A stretch of 64,000 nucleotides of DNA, taken from Parietaria judaica (taxonomy: Eukaryota; Streptophyta; Magnoliopsida; Rosales; Urticaceae). The position numbers and the translations under genes were made by a program. The stretch lies in NCBI GenBank assembly GCA_954871525.1, contig OX940869.1, positions 22,844,001 to 22,908,000 on the forward strand, in the 5' to 3' direction. Below, piece by piece: positions 20,716-31,868 of the stretch. Position 1 is the stretch's first letter; every line of letters begins with the position of its first letter. The notes beneath the pieces were generated by a model. That model was not told the DNA's origin. It made no database searches and saw nothing but the letters and a program-made list of their open reading frames with translations.

Positions 20716-22290
20716 TTATTTAAGGTTTTACGGATAAATAATTATGTAATTTATTTATGGTTTTAAAAATGAACGAATTATTTAATGAATAAATTGATTT
20801 TAAAATTGAAATTTAATTTCTAGATATTTTAAAATTAATTTAATATCCTGACCCGAAAGTATCGGACCGCGAATTAGGTCGGGCTGCACCAGGCAGCCCA
20901 ACCCGTGGGGGCCACGAAGTGGGGCTGCACTGTAGCTCCGGGTAATTCGGCCAGGCCCAGGATTTTGACCTAAATATCCATGGATTAATTAATTAATTTA
21001 TTTTTGAATTAATATTTATGAATTAAATTAATTATATTTGATTAATTATTTAATTAAAATATGGATGTTATTTTTGGTAAATAACATTGTCTTATTTTAA
21101 ATAAAATATGGATGTTATTTTTGGTAAATAACATTGTCTTGTTTTTTCGAATTCATAATTTAAAAATATATATGATAATTCTTTGTAGAAAATATCATTG
21201 TCTTATTTTTAATTTTCATAAATAATTATTAATGGGCTAATTATATGAATGATAATTCTTAGAGATTAAGTATCATTAACATATAATTATAAATTCATCA
21301 TAGATATAATTTGTTAAACCTATTTTCATAACCCTTGAAACATAATGTCGATGTTAAGTTCATTATTAATATGTCGGTATAGGATAGATATAAATAATGA
21401 ACCATAAATAAGATTTGTTTGTTATTAGTCGGAAAAATTTCAAACGTACAATCTTGCTTAAGGAACAGGGAATCAAAAGTGGGGCCGGTTCACCATCCAC
21501 TTCTGGGTGACCGGTTAGGACCCCTCCTATCGACCATGAGAGCGTACAATTTGATCTATCACAACCGATGAAGTAATAAAAAAATGACTAGGCTTATTAG
21601 ATATTACCCCGGTAATTATAACGCCTTAAGATAAACGTTTTTAATGTGTGTCATTAAATGAAGTTTATAATAAGTTCTTATAACTTAGGATACTAAAAAC
21701 GTTATTTTCTAAAACAATGGCAAGTATAGAATATCTTAGAAAGGTCTCCATTATTACTGTCACGCGGTCTGCTGACCACGCCGCCTCGAGTCACTTTAGT
21801 GTGTCCATTCCCCAAGGAAGGTGTGCTTGTGGAAGGTTTGCCACCGTGATAGTTCTAAAATAATATGGGGACGGAAGAATCTTGGAAATGGACCGCGAGT
21901 CACCCTAGTGTAACCATTCCCTAAGGACGACGTTTCCAAGACTAAACTGAGAACCAAAAATAATGGGTTAAGCCTGCACAAAAGTTGGTGCTTCCCGACC
22001 GTCTATGGTGATAATTAATAATCATAGGGAACTTTGGTGGTTCTTGTTTTGAATATTAATTAAGTTTATGACTAAAACTTAGTTAAACCAAACTACAAGG
22101 TTGATCCCGCTGATTCACCCTAGAGTGACCATTCTCGAAGGACAGCAACGACGAGTACAGTCGGTTAAATTTTCACGAAATAGTTAATGGGTTTATTTAA
22201 CGTTTTCCCGGAACATGTTTGCATCGTGTAAGTATTTCGAACCATTAATTTCCTAAAACATTCTATCTATGATAAAGTTTAATAAGTTTC
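20716..22290. other. AT-rich copia-1 interior or LTR extension with small repeats
   Basis: No gene is seen. A 45-bp unit containing ATGGATGTTATTTTTGG is tandemly doubled at about 21057-21145. A motif like TCACCCTAGTGTAACC followed by ATTCCCTAAGGAC recurs near 21789, 21898 and 22113. About 340 bp (21008-21348) reappear at 59440-59735. No TGGTATCAGAGC primer site was seen. Confidence 0.5.
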
Positions 22291-22299
22291 TTTTTCAAT

Positions 22300-23160
22300 G
22301 CCAGTCAATATGTCTAATCCTATTTACATTCGGATGGGGAACAAGATTTCGTGAACTCTAATTCACCATTTGAAGTTGAGCCGAAAGCGATTTTTGAGGA
22401 TGACTCTGACTGGTTCACGTATGATTCTGAGTACAAGTTACTCAGTCATTACCTTGAATAATATCCTGATAGAAGTCATTCATTAATATACTTGCTGCTC
22501 AAGGCTTCAATGAGTGAGATAAAGAGGCTTATCGGCAAGGTGAATAAAGTAACAAGTCTTGTCACTGAGGCAATTGCTAAAGATAACAAAAGAAAGACTG
22601 AATCAATCGCTGAATCGGGATGAAAGGGAAAGAAAAGTTGGGTTGTCGGCAATGTGTTTCAAATGTGGAACAAGGAATAGAGTGCATGGTTAGCTACTTT
22701 GTGACAGGCACATCAGTTCAGCAAAGGGTAAAACCTTACGTGAACCTCATTTTAGATTTTATTGAAGAGATTTAATCTTAGATCCATAGATTAAAATTCT
22801 AATCATTGCAAATATTTTTTCTCTCAGAAGTGGCTTCTGCGAAGGACAAAACGGACATGGAGCCTTATGCATTCAGTGCTGGCTTAAACCAAGGGCAAAC
22901 GGGTATACAATGTGCCGAGAACATCTGAGGGCTGTGAGAGGTAAAAAATCTTCTGATAAACCCTATTAGTTTTTTTATTGAAGAGATAGCATCTCAGATC
23001 CATAGATTAAAACACTAATGTTTGTCCACTGTTTTTCCTTTCAGGTGGCAGCGAACAACAGTGACTAGTACTCTAGCGTCTCGAAGAATGAGTCATTTTT
23101 ATTTAGTCTGTTTTCGATTCTGTTATTATTATGTTTGTTTAAGCTATGAATAAACCTCAA
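22300..23160 (+). pseudogene. Unrecognised Cys-rich gene fragment with duplicated exons
   Basis: I do not recognise the family. A first coding stretch (22350-22727) includes FEDDSDWFTYDSEYKLLSHYLE-type residues in pieces and ends with a CFKC...LLCDRH cysteine module interrupted by a stop. A GT-AG intron follows (22728-22827), then an exon (22828-22940) with a second module, LCIQCWLKPRANGYTMCREH, then another intron (22941-23044) and a short last exon ending GGSEQQ at 23064. An AATAAA is near 23150. The two introns are clearly related, sharing ATTGAAGAGAT and GATCCATAGATTAAAA, so exon plus intron was duplicated as a unit. Exon 2 appears shifted at its acceptor. It lies between the copia-1 LTR and RT, where gag and integrase should be. 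Confidence 0.45.
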
Positions 23161-23418
23161 TTTATTTTTGGATATGTTAATTGCAAGGAATAATTTTGAT
23201 ATCAATAAAGGGTTATTTTTGTTTTAAGTTATATGCAATATCCAGATAAAAATAATAAGTGACATGTATCTTTAACCAATAATCTCTGCCTACTCTAAGT
23301 TTTGACATGTCAAAAACATAATTTTTTATCATCGAAGATTAAAAGATAATGATTTTTCTTAGAGTTTGCCATTATTCCCTTCTAAAGAATTATGTGACTT
23401 AGTCACTTAGTCACAGCT

Positions 23419-24217
23419 TTGCTAACAGTGCTTGTTGTTGAAGAAAGTTCGGAAACCATGGTCCTAAATCAAAAGTTAAGGGTACTCAGACGTAATGGGA
23501 GGTTCAAAAGACCGGTTGAATGCTACGATCACACCCAGTTAGAGTATCACCTTGCTGTTACTAACATTGGTGTTGAAGATCTAATAGGCTTTAAGCAAGC
23601 TATGGTCGATACTGATAGAAGGGAATTGCAGGATGCCATGAACCAAGAAATATAATCAACGGATTCTAACCAAGTCTGGAAACTTGTAGACTTACCGGAT
23701 GACTTCAAACCCTTTGGCTGTAAGTGGATCTACAAAAGAAAGAGAAGAGTGGATAGGAAGGTTGAAACTTTCAAGGCTATACTAGTGGAAAAGGGTTTTA
23801 CCCAGAGAGAAGGTATTTATTTCGATGAGACCTTCGCTCCAGTCGCTAAGTACAAGTCCATCCAGATTCTCATGGCCATAGCCTGTAGTCTCAATTATCA
23901 GATTTGGCAGATGGACGTCAAAACCGGTTTCCTGAACGGGTACATTGACGAGAACATCTATATAGACCAACCAGAAGGGTTCGTGCAAAAAGGTCAAGAA
24001 GAGAAAGTTTGCATATTACTCAAGTCCATTTATAGGTTGAAGCAAGCTTCCAGATTCTGGAATCTAAGTTTGATGAGACCATTAAGACCTATGGATGCGT
24101 GGAAAACATCACTGAGGCCTGTATTTATAAGCTCAATGATGATACCGTGGAGATTTTCCTTGTTCTGTACGTCGATGATATGCTTCTCATTGGTAATAAT
24201 GTGAAAAAATGATCGGA
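23419..24217 (+). pseudogene. copia-1 RT, left part
   Basis: The region encodes the integrase-RT linker (MNQEI) and then RT: WKLVDLP, GCKWIYKRK, FDETFAPVAKYKSIQILMAIA, QMDVKTGFLNGYIDENIYIDQPEGF, SIYRLKQASRFWN. It has one stop after NQEI and a frameshift near 24063, after which YVDDMLLIGNN appears in a second frame at 24168-24201. RT copies element RNA into cDNA. The gene stops at 24222 because element B inserted there and resumes at 36708. Gag, protease and integrase core are missing upstream. Confidence 0.9.
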
Positions 24218-24222
24218 CCTGA

Positions 24223-25208
24223 TGATGATGTGTTTTCGCACACCAACAGTCGCGTGAATTGTGAATGGGATTTCGATTTGATATTGCTGAATTTTGTGGA
24301 TTCTGACCTCCGCGTCGTCAATACTTTAGACGGTGACAAAAAACAAAGATGAAAAGAATAAGATTAGAACACCGAGGTTTTTTAGAGAGGTTCGTCCCAA
24401 TGCGGTAGTTGACTACGTCCTCTGTACGTTTATTGTTTTTGGAAAGGCGATCAACCGAAACCACAAGCCAATTTCTGGTAGATCTAAAGTAAAAGATGAA
24501 AAGCTCTGGAAAATACAAATCTCTTTATTCTCTCAGAGTCAATGCTTGCGTGTGTATGATGGGGTCGTCTTCTTGCTTTTATAGGCTCCTAGTTTCTGCC
24601 CGTTGAGAGTGTACGTTGATGATGGCTTCGAGTTCGGAGCTTGGTTTGCTGTCGAGCTGACACGTAGGCCACGTTCTGAGAGATTTGCGTAGTGGTGGAC
24701 TTTGACTTGTCGTCGTAGGATTTGAATTTAGATCGTGGCGATTTTCCCGGTCGGGCCTTGAGGGTTTGAATTGAGGTGGTTGACTTGGTCTGCCCGTGTT
24801 CGGATGTTTCGCATGCTTCTGCTCGGATCCCTTTGTCGACAATCTCTGCCCGGGATGAGCTTTTGGGTTCTTCAGGTCGGTTAATTTGTTTGATGTTCGG
24901 ATTTTGACAAGTGTTGGTTGTCTTGAAGTAGGATCTTCGAGTTCAGCTCGGGGTTTCTTTCCTCGGAAGGCTTTGCTCGGATTCCCTTTAGGCATTCTCT
25001 ACTCGTGGTGAACTTCTTGCCTCGTGGGTTCTTTGGTTCTGTTCGGACCAGAACATGGTCAAATGTTCATTTGGGCCTCTGGGCTTCGTGGTTTATAAGC
25101 CCATTTTGCATAAATATTCAATTATATTCATGACTTAATTAATTTGAACCATTAATTTAATTAATGATCTCATAATTCCTATTTAAGGAACGAATTTGCA
25201 CATCAACA
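24223..25208 (-). repeat. Left LTR of element B (3' LTR)
   Basis: 986 bp from TGATGATGTG to ACATCAACA. The TATA box in element sense is at 24583-24577. Confidence 0.95.
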
Positions 25209-25223
25209 GATAGCCCCCTACTA
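25209..25223 (-). other. Polypurine tract of element B
   Basis: The minus strand reads TAGTAGGGGGCTATC directly before the 3' LTR. Element C has a near-identical tract at 38552-38565. Confidence 0.75.
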
Positions 25224-25633
25224 TAAAAAATATGAAATATTATTTATAGTATAAATTTGACAAAATCATGTAAAAATTCGTGATGAAAATTAATTAAATT
25301 CACGGAGTCAGATATTTTGTGACTTTTGCCGCAAAAATAAATTAATTTAAGGACACTAGAATTGTTTTCATGATAATATCTTATTCTCCAGGGGTTGGGG
25401 TGCAATTTCTTTTGAATTTGAAATGATTTCGAACTTTTTTGGAGAGAGCAGTTACGACACGTGTCGATTTGCTCGAGATTAGAAGAAGAAGATAACCTCT
25501 TCGACTTCTGCTGACTTGGTCAGCTCATCATTACGCTGACGTGTCATGATCTGGGAATTGATCCCAGTCGTTGGATGGTTTCGGCGCGAGAATCGAGGGA
25601 ACCCTAGCCTTGCGATTCGGGTCGAATTTCGAT
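25224..25633. other. Upstream region of the antisense gene in element B, no gene seen
   Basis: Non-coding sequence between the polypurine tract and the antisense TATA box. It shares short blocks (CTACTATAAAAAATA, GACACGTGTC) with the same place in element C, so it is a candidate antisense promoter. Confidence 0.4.
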
Positions 25634-25724
25634 TATAAAAACACTTAAAAAGTGTTTCTTTGCAGAAGTCCAATCAGCCTTAAAAACTCTGCTCGGTTGT
25701 GTCGCTTCAAATTCCAGGTAACTG
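25634..25724 (+). promoter_or_regulatory. Putative antisense-gene promoter and leader splice donor (element B)
   Basis: TATAAAA at 25634-25640 is followed 84 bp later by the donor CAG|GTAACTG (GT at 25718). A pyrimidine-rich stretch (25990-26006) precedes the first ATG at 26015. The layout matches elements A and C. Confidence 0.6.
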
Positions 25725-26014
25725 TTCCTCTTCCTTTTCAAGTCTCTCCCTCTTCTTTTTTACTTTCGCATTCGTGACGAGAGAGAAGCTTTTTTCTCCG
25801 CCATTGTCGTTCTGCAACCTCGAGCAATATTGTCCTAGGGTCTCCAGGTTTTTCTTCTTTTCTTGTATTTCCTTTCCTGGGTTCTAGGATTCGTTGTTAT
25901 TTTTCGACCGGGACTAGGTGTTTTTTGGGTTTGAGATTGTGTGGTGATTTGGGTTTGAGTTTTTCTGGGTTTCTGGGTATATGCGTTCAAGCCCCCTTTT
26001 TTTTTTGCGAAAAA

Positions 26015-28956
26015 ATGGCTGATGGCAAGAAGAGTAAGGCTAAGGGTTCGGTTTTGGTTTGGAATTCCTTCAGACTGATTCTCCTAGGTCTAGGCTGAGG
26101 GAAGTGGATATTCCTCGACTCAGGTCGGAGTATGGTATTCCAGAGTCTGTCCCTCTTCGGGTTCCAGATTCTGATGAATTTGCGGACTCGATCAAAGATG
26201 ATTGGGTTTGCATTTATGAGAGGTATTTTCAGGATTGTGGGTTGAGATTTCCGATTCCTAAGCCTATTCTTAGGTACGTGAACCAGTTAGATATCTCTTT
26301 GGCTCAGTTGAGTCCGAATTCCTATAGGATTTTGCATGCTTATCTGGTTAGATGTAGGGAGGAAAGTTATAATTTCTCGCTGTTCGACATGCTTGAAGTT
26401 TTTTCGGTCAAGAAAAATTCTAGGGCTGAGGGTAGGTTTTACATTTCGGTCAAAGGTCATAAGGGTGATTTTATTAGAGGCATCCCGAACAAGGATGATG
26501 GATGGCAGGACAGATATTTCTTTTTTAAGCCTTGCTCGGGGTCCTTTGGTACTTGGGATTCCTATGTGAATAAATGGGCTCATAGTATTGGTAATCTTCT
26601 TCTGTCTTTTGCTCGGGTTTAAATCTTGTTCGCTTCCTTTTTCTGATATTTGCTCGTTGTGTTTTTCAGATCGGAAAGGAAAGAAGACAAGGTCGAAGCC
26701 TCTTGGGGAGGAGTGGATTGCTAAGAACGAGGTTCTGTTCCCTGAAGGTGGTATTGAGTGGAAGGCTCTTACCGAGGAGAGATTTATTGCTTCTGGGGTT
26801 TGGCATCCTGGGCTCAGTTGCACCTTTGTTGAATACGATCAAGGCTCAAGCAGTTCCGAGGAAGAAGGTATATTTCTAAACTGCTTATTATTTTCTGAAT
26901 ATTTACTAATAGGTTCTCCTCGTCAGATATGACTGGCGAGCTCAACTACCGAGAATTGAGGGCTCAGCGAGCGGCTGCCAAGGTTGCTGTGTCCGGAAAA
27001 GGGAAGGAGAAAACCACTCAGGTGGTCGGAAAGGTTCCTGATCGGGCCAAAGTGGTCCCGGGAAAAGGGAAAGAGAAAGTCACTCACGTGACCGAGAAGG
27101 TTTCTGCTCGGCCCGAGGTGGCCAAAGGAGTGAAGAAAATCTCCGAGAAAGCTCGGGGGGTTCCTAAGGAGGGGGAGACCCAGGGGTCGGTTCCTACTCT
27201 GCCCGCAGGGGAAACCGGGGCAACTCTTAGCCCGAAGGTTGCGTCGGAGCAAGTCCTGGAGGGGACTGTTCTTTCGGAAGCAGAACAAGAAGCCGCCCGA
27301 GCTGTCGCAGAGAGGGAGTTCGTCGAGATTTCTGACGAAGAGCCGATTCTGGAGCCGACCAAAGTTTCTGAATCCCTGCCCGATCTTGGGCTCGCACCGG
27401 CCGAGGTCGCGAGCCCGCAGAGCCAGGGTAAACGAATTCGCTCTGCTGAGGAGGATGTGGCTCGTAAAAAGTCGAAGGGAGATGATCTTCGAGGTGAAAC
27501 TACGACCAAAACTTTTTCCGAGGTGCTTCAATCTAGCAGCACCAAACCTCCACCTCAAGGTTCGGGGAAGAGAGTTGTTCACAAGAAGACGGCTGGTCGC
27601 GACCGGGTCTTGCTCGGGAACATCTCTGATCGGCGCACGGAGAGAGCTGGTCGCGAGATTCAGCCCGCCCGACCAGAGAGTTCAGACCTTCACCCTCAGG
27701 TTAAGAGGGTCGCCAAGGTCGCCTGGTACGGTGAGAAGGGTCTTCACGAGGCTCCCAAGGTAGCTGGGAACTTGATGAAGCAACTGACGAGCGGGGGAAT
27801 TTCTCGCGTGAGGGATGAAGATGTTTCTCAGCCTCGGGCATACAATGCTTTCGCTGCTATGCATGCCAAGGTAAATGAGGTACTTATATCACGCTTTTCC
27901 TTCTGTTGCGCCCGCCTTTTTCTATATATTTTCTGTTTTTGTTGGCAGCTCGGAGCATATGCCAACGAGATGGTTCTCAGATATGAGGATGCGCTCAGAG
28001 AGCTTAAGGAGAGGTTGTCCGTGGCCGAAGGGGATGGGATCAAGGCTGATCTGGCCGAGAAAGAAAAAGAGCTAGCCTGGGTGAATGCCGAGCTAGAAAA
28101 GAGTTCCGGGCAGCTGGCGCTGAGGAGCAAAGAGATCCTCGAATTGAAGCGCTTGGTCGGAGTGAGGGACCAGAACATTAAAGCCTTGGAGATTACCGAA
28201 GTAGACCTTCGGGAGAAGCTGGTCAATGCTTCCGCTGTGGTCTCCGAGACCCAGACGGCCGAGAAGACGGCTCTTTCACTGCTCGCCACCTCTGATGCTG
28301 CGTTGGGCCGAGCTAGGAACAGCATGAGGGAACTTCGCGAAGAGATGATCGCATTGAAAGTTGATCATTCTTACATCCAGGACAAGCTGACCGCGGCTCG
28401 GGCAGAGGCGGCTGCTGAGAAGGAGGCCACCAAGGCTGCTCGGCGCAAGTATCTCAGGCGCGTGCAGCAAAGAGACGCGGTGATTGCTCACCACGAGAAA
28501 ATTGCGCACGATACCAAGATCCTTCATCAGGTTGAGGGCAACGCGGCTATCATTGGTGAGATACTCGAGGGTAAACTCACCGACTTTTCGGGCGAACTGG
28601 AAATTCTCACGGAGGATAAGTCTACGTATGAAGACCTCCTGGCCGGGCAACCGGCACCCGTGGTGGACTCTCCAGCTCTCTCTCCCGAGTTCGACCTGAC
28701 CGAGGGTGCTGGTCTTGCAGATCCCGAGCCGAGCTTAAACGCAGCGATCCTCCCGGAAGAGAATGCCTCTACTGTTCCGACCTTGAGTGGGCCAACCCAA
28801 ATCGAGCTTGAGGTTACCCCTTCTGTAGGCGACCCCATTCCGACCGAGCTAAATCCATCCGAGCCGAGTGTACATCTCCCGACCCCGAAGAGCGCGACCG
28901 AGCTGAAACCGACCGAGCCGACCCAGCAAGTGGAGACCTCTTCCGACGCTGCCTAG
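26015..28956 (+). pseudogene. Antisense extra ORF of element B (4 exons, PF04195-like plus coiled coil)
   Basis: This is the best-preserved copy. The first ATG is at 26015 (MADGKKSKAKG), and a one-base shift before 26059 separates it from the main frame. Predicted introns are 26591-26669 (GTAATC to TTTCAG), 26868-26926 (GTATAT to CGTCAG) and 27871-27948 (GTAAAT to GGCAG). All keep frame, and the last is 78 nt so it also reads through. Exon 1 carries the PF04195-like block (CGLRFPIPKPILRYV, QLSPNSYRILHAYLVRC, GRFYISVKG). Exon 3 is Lys/Glu-rich and basic. Exon 4 (27949-28956) is a long coiled coil with an acidic Pro/Glu/Thr-rich tail. Function is unknown. It could bind nucleic acid or Gag, but that is a guess. 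Confidence 0.75.
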
Positions 28957-30010
28957 AGAAGGCGGCCATCTCTGAGCTTGTTGCTCCTTTTTCCCTTTTA
29001 TTTTTGAATATTGAACATCGTTTCTGCCCGTGGTTAGGGCCTTATTTCGGGCAGGTTATGGGACCTGAACCCCTTTTTTTTCTTTGTAACTCTTTCGTTA
29101 TTTTGCAAGCACTCTGCCCGTGGTTAGGGCCTTTTATAATAATCTGATCCTTTTTTGCGAAAATTGTCCTGAATAATAAGTTGCTATATATATATATATA
29201 TATTTATTTTATTTTTTAAAATACATAGCTGTCTTTTGTAAACGTTGTGAATAATATTCCGATGCTTCTACTTTATGAAGCTTTTGATCGGAGTATTCGA
29301 TCAGGATATTTTTGTCAATTTTCAGATCGGATATTCCGATTCTATTACACGTGTTAGGAAAAAAGAGGTTTGATACGATCTAGCTTATACGAGCTCAAGA
29401 ATAGCTAATAATAGAATAGGATTCGTAGTACCTTGGGGAGTAGATGCTTGTTTGTTCGGTACCATTCTTCGAGCAGTTCTGTAGTAAGTTTCCGAGGCCG
29501 AGCTAGGCGCGGGGGTCTTTAAAGATAATATTTGATAGGGTTAGGTACCCTGGTAAGTATGTTACTTGCAAAGATGGGGTATGGTACCCGGGCAAGTATG
29601 TTACTTGCAAAGAAAGGGTCTGGTACCCGGGCAAGTATGTTACTCGCAAAGAAAGGGTCTGGTACCCGGGCAAGTATGTTACTCGCAAAGAAAGGGTTTG
29701 GTACCCGGGCAAGTATGTTACTTGCAAAGAAAGGGTCTGGTACCCGTTTGGATGCCAGGACCTATTGTTATGGACTTGAATGGTTTCTATCAATCTAATA
29801 GCTCATGTAGATTTTGCTATGATTTACTTAATAATGAATTCAAAAATGAAATGAATTCTTTTTTGAGAGTGGGATCACTTACTCGTGTTGGGATAGTGCT
29901 CGGGAGTTCTTTTGAAGTCGAAATTCTTCCTTAGGTTTGATACCCTTATCTCGGGAGGCAGGGGCATGCAGGGTCGTTGGGTTTGTTGGGGCTGCGTTCG
30001 GTCGTCTTTT
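28957..30010. repeat. 3' region of element B with a 39-bp tandem repeat
   Basis: GGTACCC starts recur at 29544, 29583, 29622, 29661, 29700 and 29739, exactly 39 bp apart, with a core GGGCAAGTATGTTACT. A (TA)n tract lies near 29188-29210. No gene is present. Confidence 0.9.
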
Positions 30011-30017
30011 GGCCGAA

Positions 30018-30064
30018 CTGCCTACGTACCCCACTCTCTGGGGATCAAGCCATTACGTAGTTCA
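30018..30064 (-). other. Conserved hairpin 3' of pol (element B)
   Basis: CTACGTA (30022-30028) can pair with TACGTAG (30054-30060), and inside it CCCCA (30029-30033) with TGGGG (30039-30043). It begins 23 nt beyond the pol stop codon in element sense. Related copies are at 41667-41712 and 16664-16709. Confidence 0.6.
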
Positions 30065-30086
30065 TGGGAGGTCAATCTCTGACCTT

Positions 30087-31868
30087 TTATGCGTAGTACT
30101 TTTTGAGGTGCATTGCATTCCAGCTCCGAAGGATTCTCGATCCATCCGGGGTCGCCAGTTTGTATACACCGGGTTTTACTACTTCGGTAACGATATAAGG
30201 TCCTTCCCAGTTAGCCCCCAACTTGCCAGCGTTGGGCTCGGCTGTGTTTTGGAAGACCCGTCTGAGGACCATTTCCCCGGAGGTGAATCTGCGATGCTTA
30301 ACTTTAGAATTATAGTACTTGGCTACCGAGTTTTGGTAGTTAGTAATTCGAATTAAGGCTTGTTCGCGTCGTTCATCTGCGTGGTCAAGTTGGTCTAATC
30401 TCATTTCGTCGTTAATTTCTGCGTTGTCAGGAGCATACTCCCTTCTGAGACTGGTGGTCTCGATCTCGGCTGGTATGACTGCTTCAGTGCCATATACCAT
30501 CGAAAAAGGGGTTTCTCCCGTGGCTCTCCGCGGGGTGGTCCTGTATGACCACAAAACGCCTATGAGCTCATCGGCCCATCGACCCTTTTTGGTGTCAAGT
30601 CTTTTCTTGATACCATCCACAATGGTCCGGTTAGAGACTTCCGCCTGACCGTTTCCTTGTGGATATCTGGGGGTGGATGTGTTTAGGGAAATCTTCTAGT
30701 TATAGCAGAAGTTCTGGAACCTGTTTGACACGAACTGGGGTCCGTTGTCGGCAATGATTTCCTTGGGCAATCCGAAGCGACTTATGATGTTCTTCCACAC
30801 ATAGTGTTCCACATCTGAGTCTTTGATGTTGGCGTAGGATTCGGCTTCCACCCATTTCGAGAAATAATCCGTCACAACTAGTAAGAACCTTTTCCCAGCT
30901 GGTGCCAAGGGGAAAGGTCCTAATATATCCATGGACCATTTCATGAATGGGTAGGGTACCGAGACTGACGACAACTTCTCTGCCGGACAGTGTATGGCCG
31001 GCGAATGGCGCTGACATTTGTCGCATCGTTTGGCGTGATTTTCTGCATCGGCCAGCATGGTTGGCCAAAAGAAACCTTGCCGTTTTGCTTTGTTAGAAAG
31101 CGATCTTCCGCCAGAATGGTTTCCGCATTCTCCGTCGTGGATCTCCTGCAATACGATTTTAGCTTCGGTCTTTCCTAAGCACCTTAGGTAGGGTCCGGAG
31201 TAGCTTCGTTTGTATAATTTTTCTTCTATCAGGCAGAACCTAGCACTTTGAATGCGAAGTTTCCGGGCCTTCTGCTTATCCTGGGGTTTTTCTCCCGTCA
31301 GGATATAGTTCAGGATGGGAGTTCTCCAGTCTTCCGCACCTGTTCGGATATTGTGGATGTGTAGACTTACACTAGGCTCGTCTATCACTTCCACGGGAAT
31401 TATTCTTTTTGCCTCGGGGTCTGAAGTGGATGCTAGTCCGGCTAGAGCGTCTGCCGAAGAATTTTCACTTCGTGGTATCTGAATCACCTCAACTTTGTCA
31501 AATTGAGAGATCAGGTCCTTGACCACCGCGAGGTATTTTTCCATGCGATCGTCCCTAGTGGTATATTCGCCACTAATTTGGCTGGTGACCAGTTTAGAAT
31601 CCGAATGGGCTCTAACTTTTCTGGCTCCAACTGCTTTGGCTAGTTTTAAACCTGCTATCAGTGCCTCATATTCTGTCTCGTTATTTGTGGCATGGAATCT
31701 TAGCCGGAGTGACTGTTCCAAAACCTCTCCGGTTGGGGAAATCAAGCGTATTCCTATTCCGGATCCACCCTTATTTGATGCCCCGTCCACCTTGAGACGC
31801 CATTCTTCGTTCCTTTTCTTCCCCGTAGGATCATCCGTGGGGAGTTCGATAAGGAAGTCAGCTAGCAC
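30087..31868 (-). pseudogene. Element B archaeal-type RNase H and integrase
   Basis: Minus strand. The archaeal-type RNase H spans about 31793-31373 (VDGASNKGGSGIGIRL, ATNNETEYEALIAGL, AHSDSKLV). Then comes the integrase zinc region with CGNHSGG and KRCDKCQRH (about 31150-31010). The catalytic core has WSMDILGPF, IIADNGPQF and GNGQAEVSN, so all three acidic residues are present. The C-terminal [16 protein letters not shown] ends at 30087. One nonsense codon near 30698 (a Trp in element C) splits the core. Otherwise the frame is open, so this is the best integrase in the window. Confidence 0.92.

Noticed and set aside
29532..29798. Repeat-encoded open frames on both strands, or a CRISPR-like array
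   Set aside because: The 39-bp units are directly adjacent with no variable spacers, and the frames are open only because 39 is a multiple of three.
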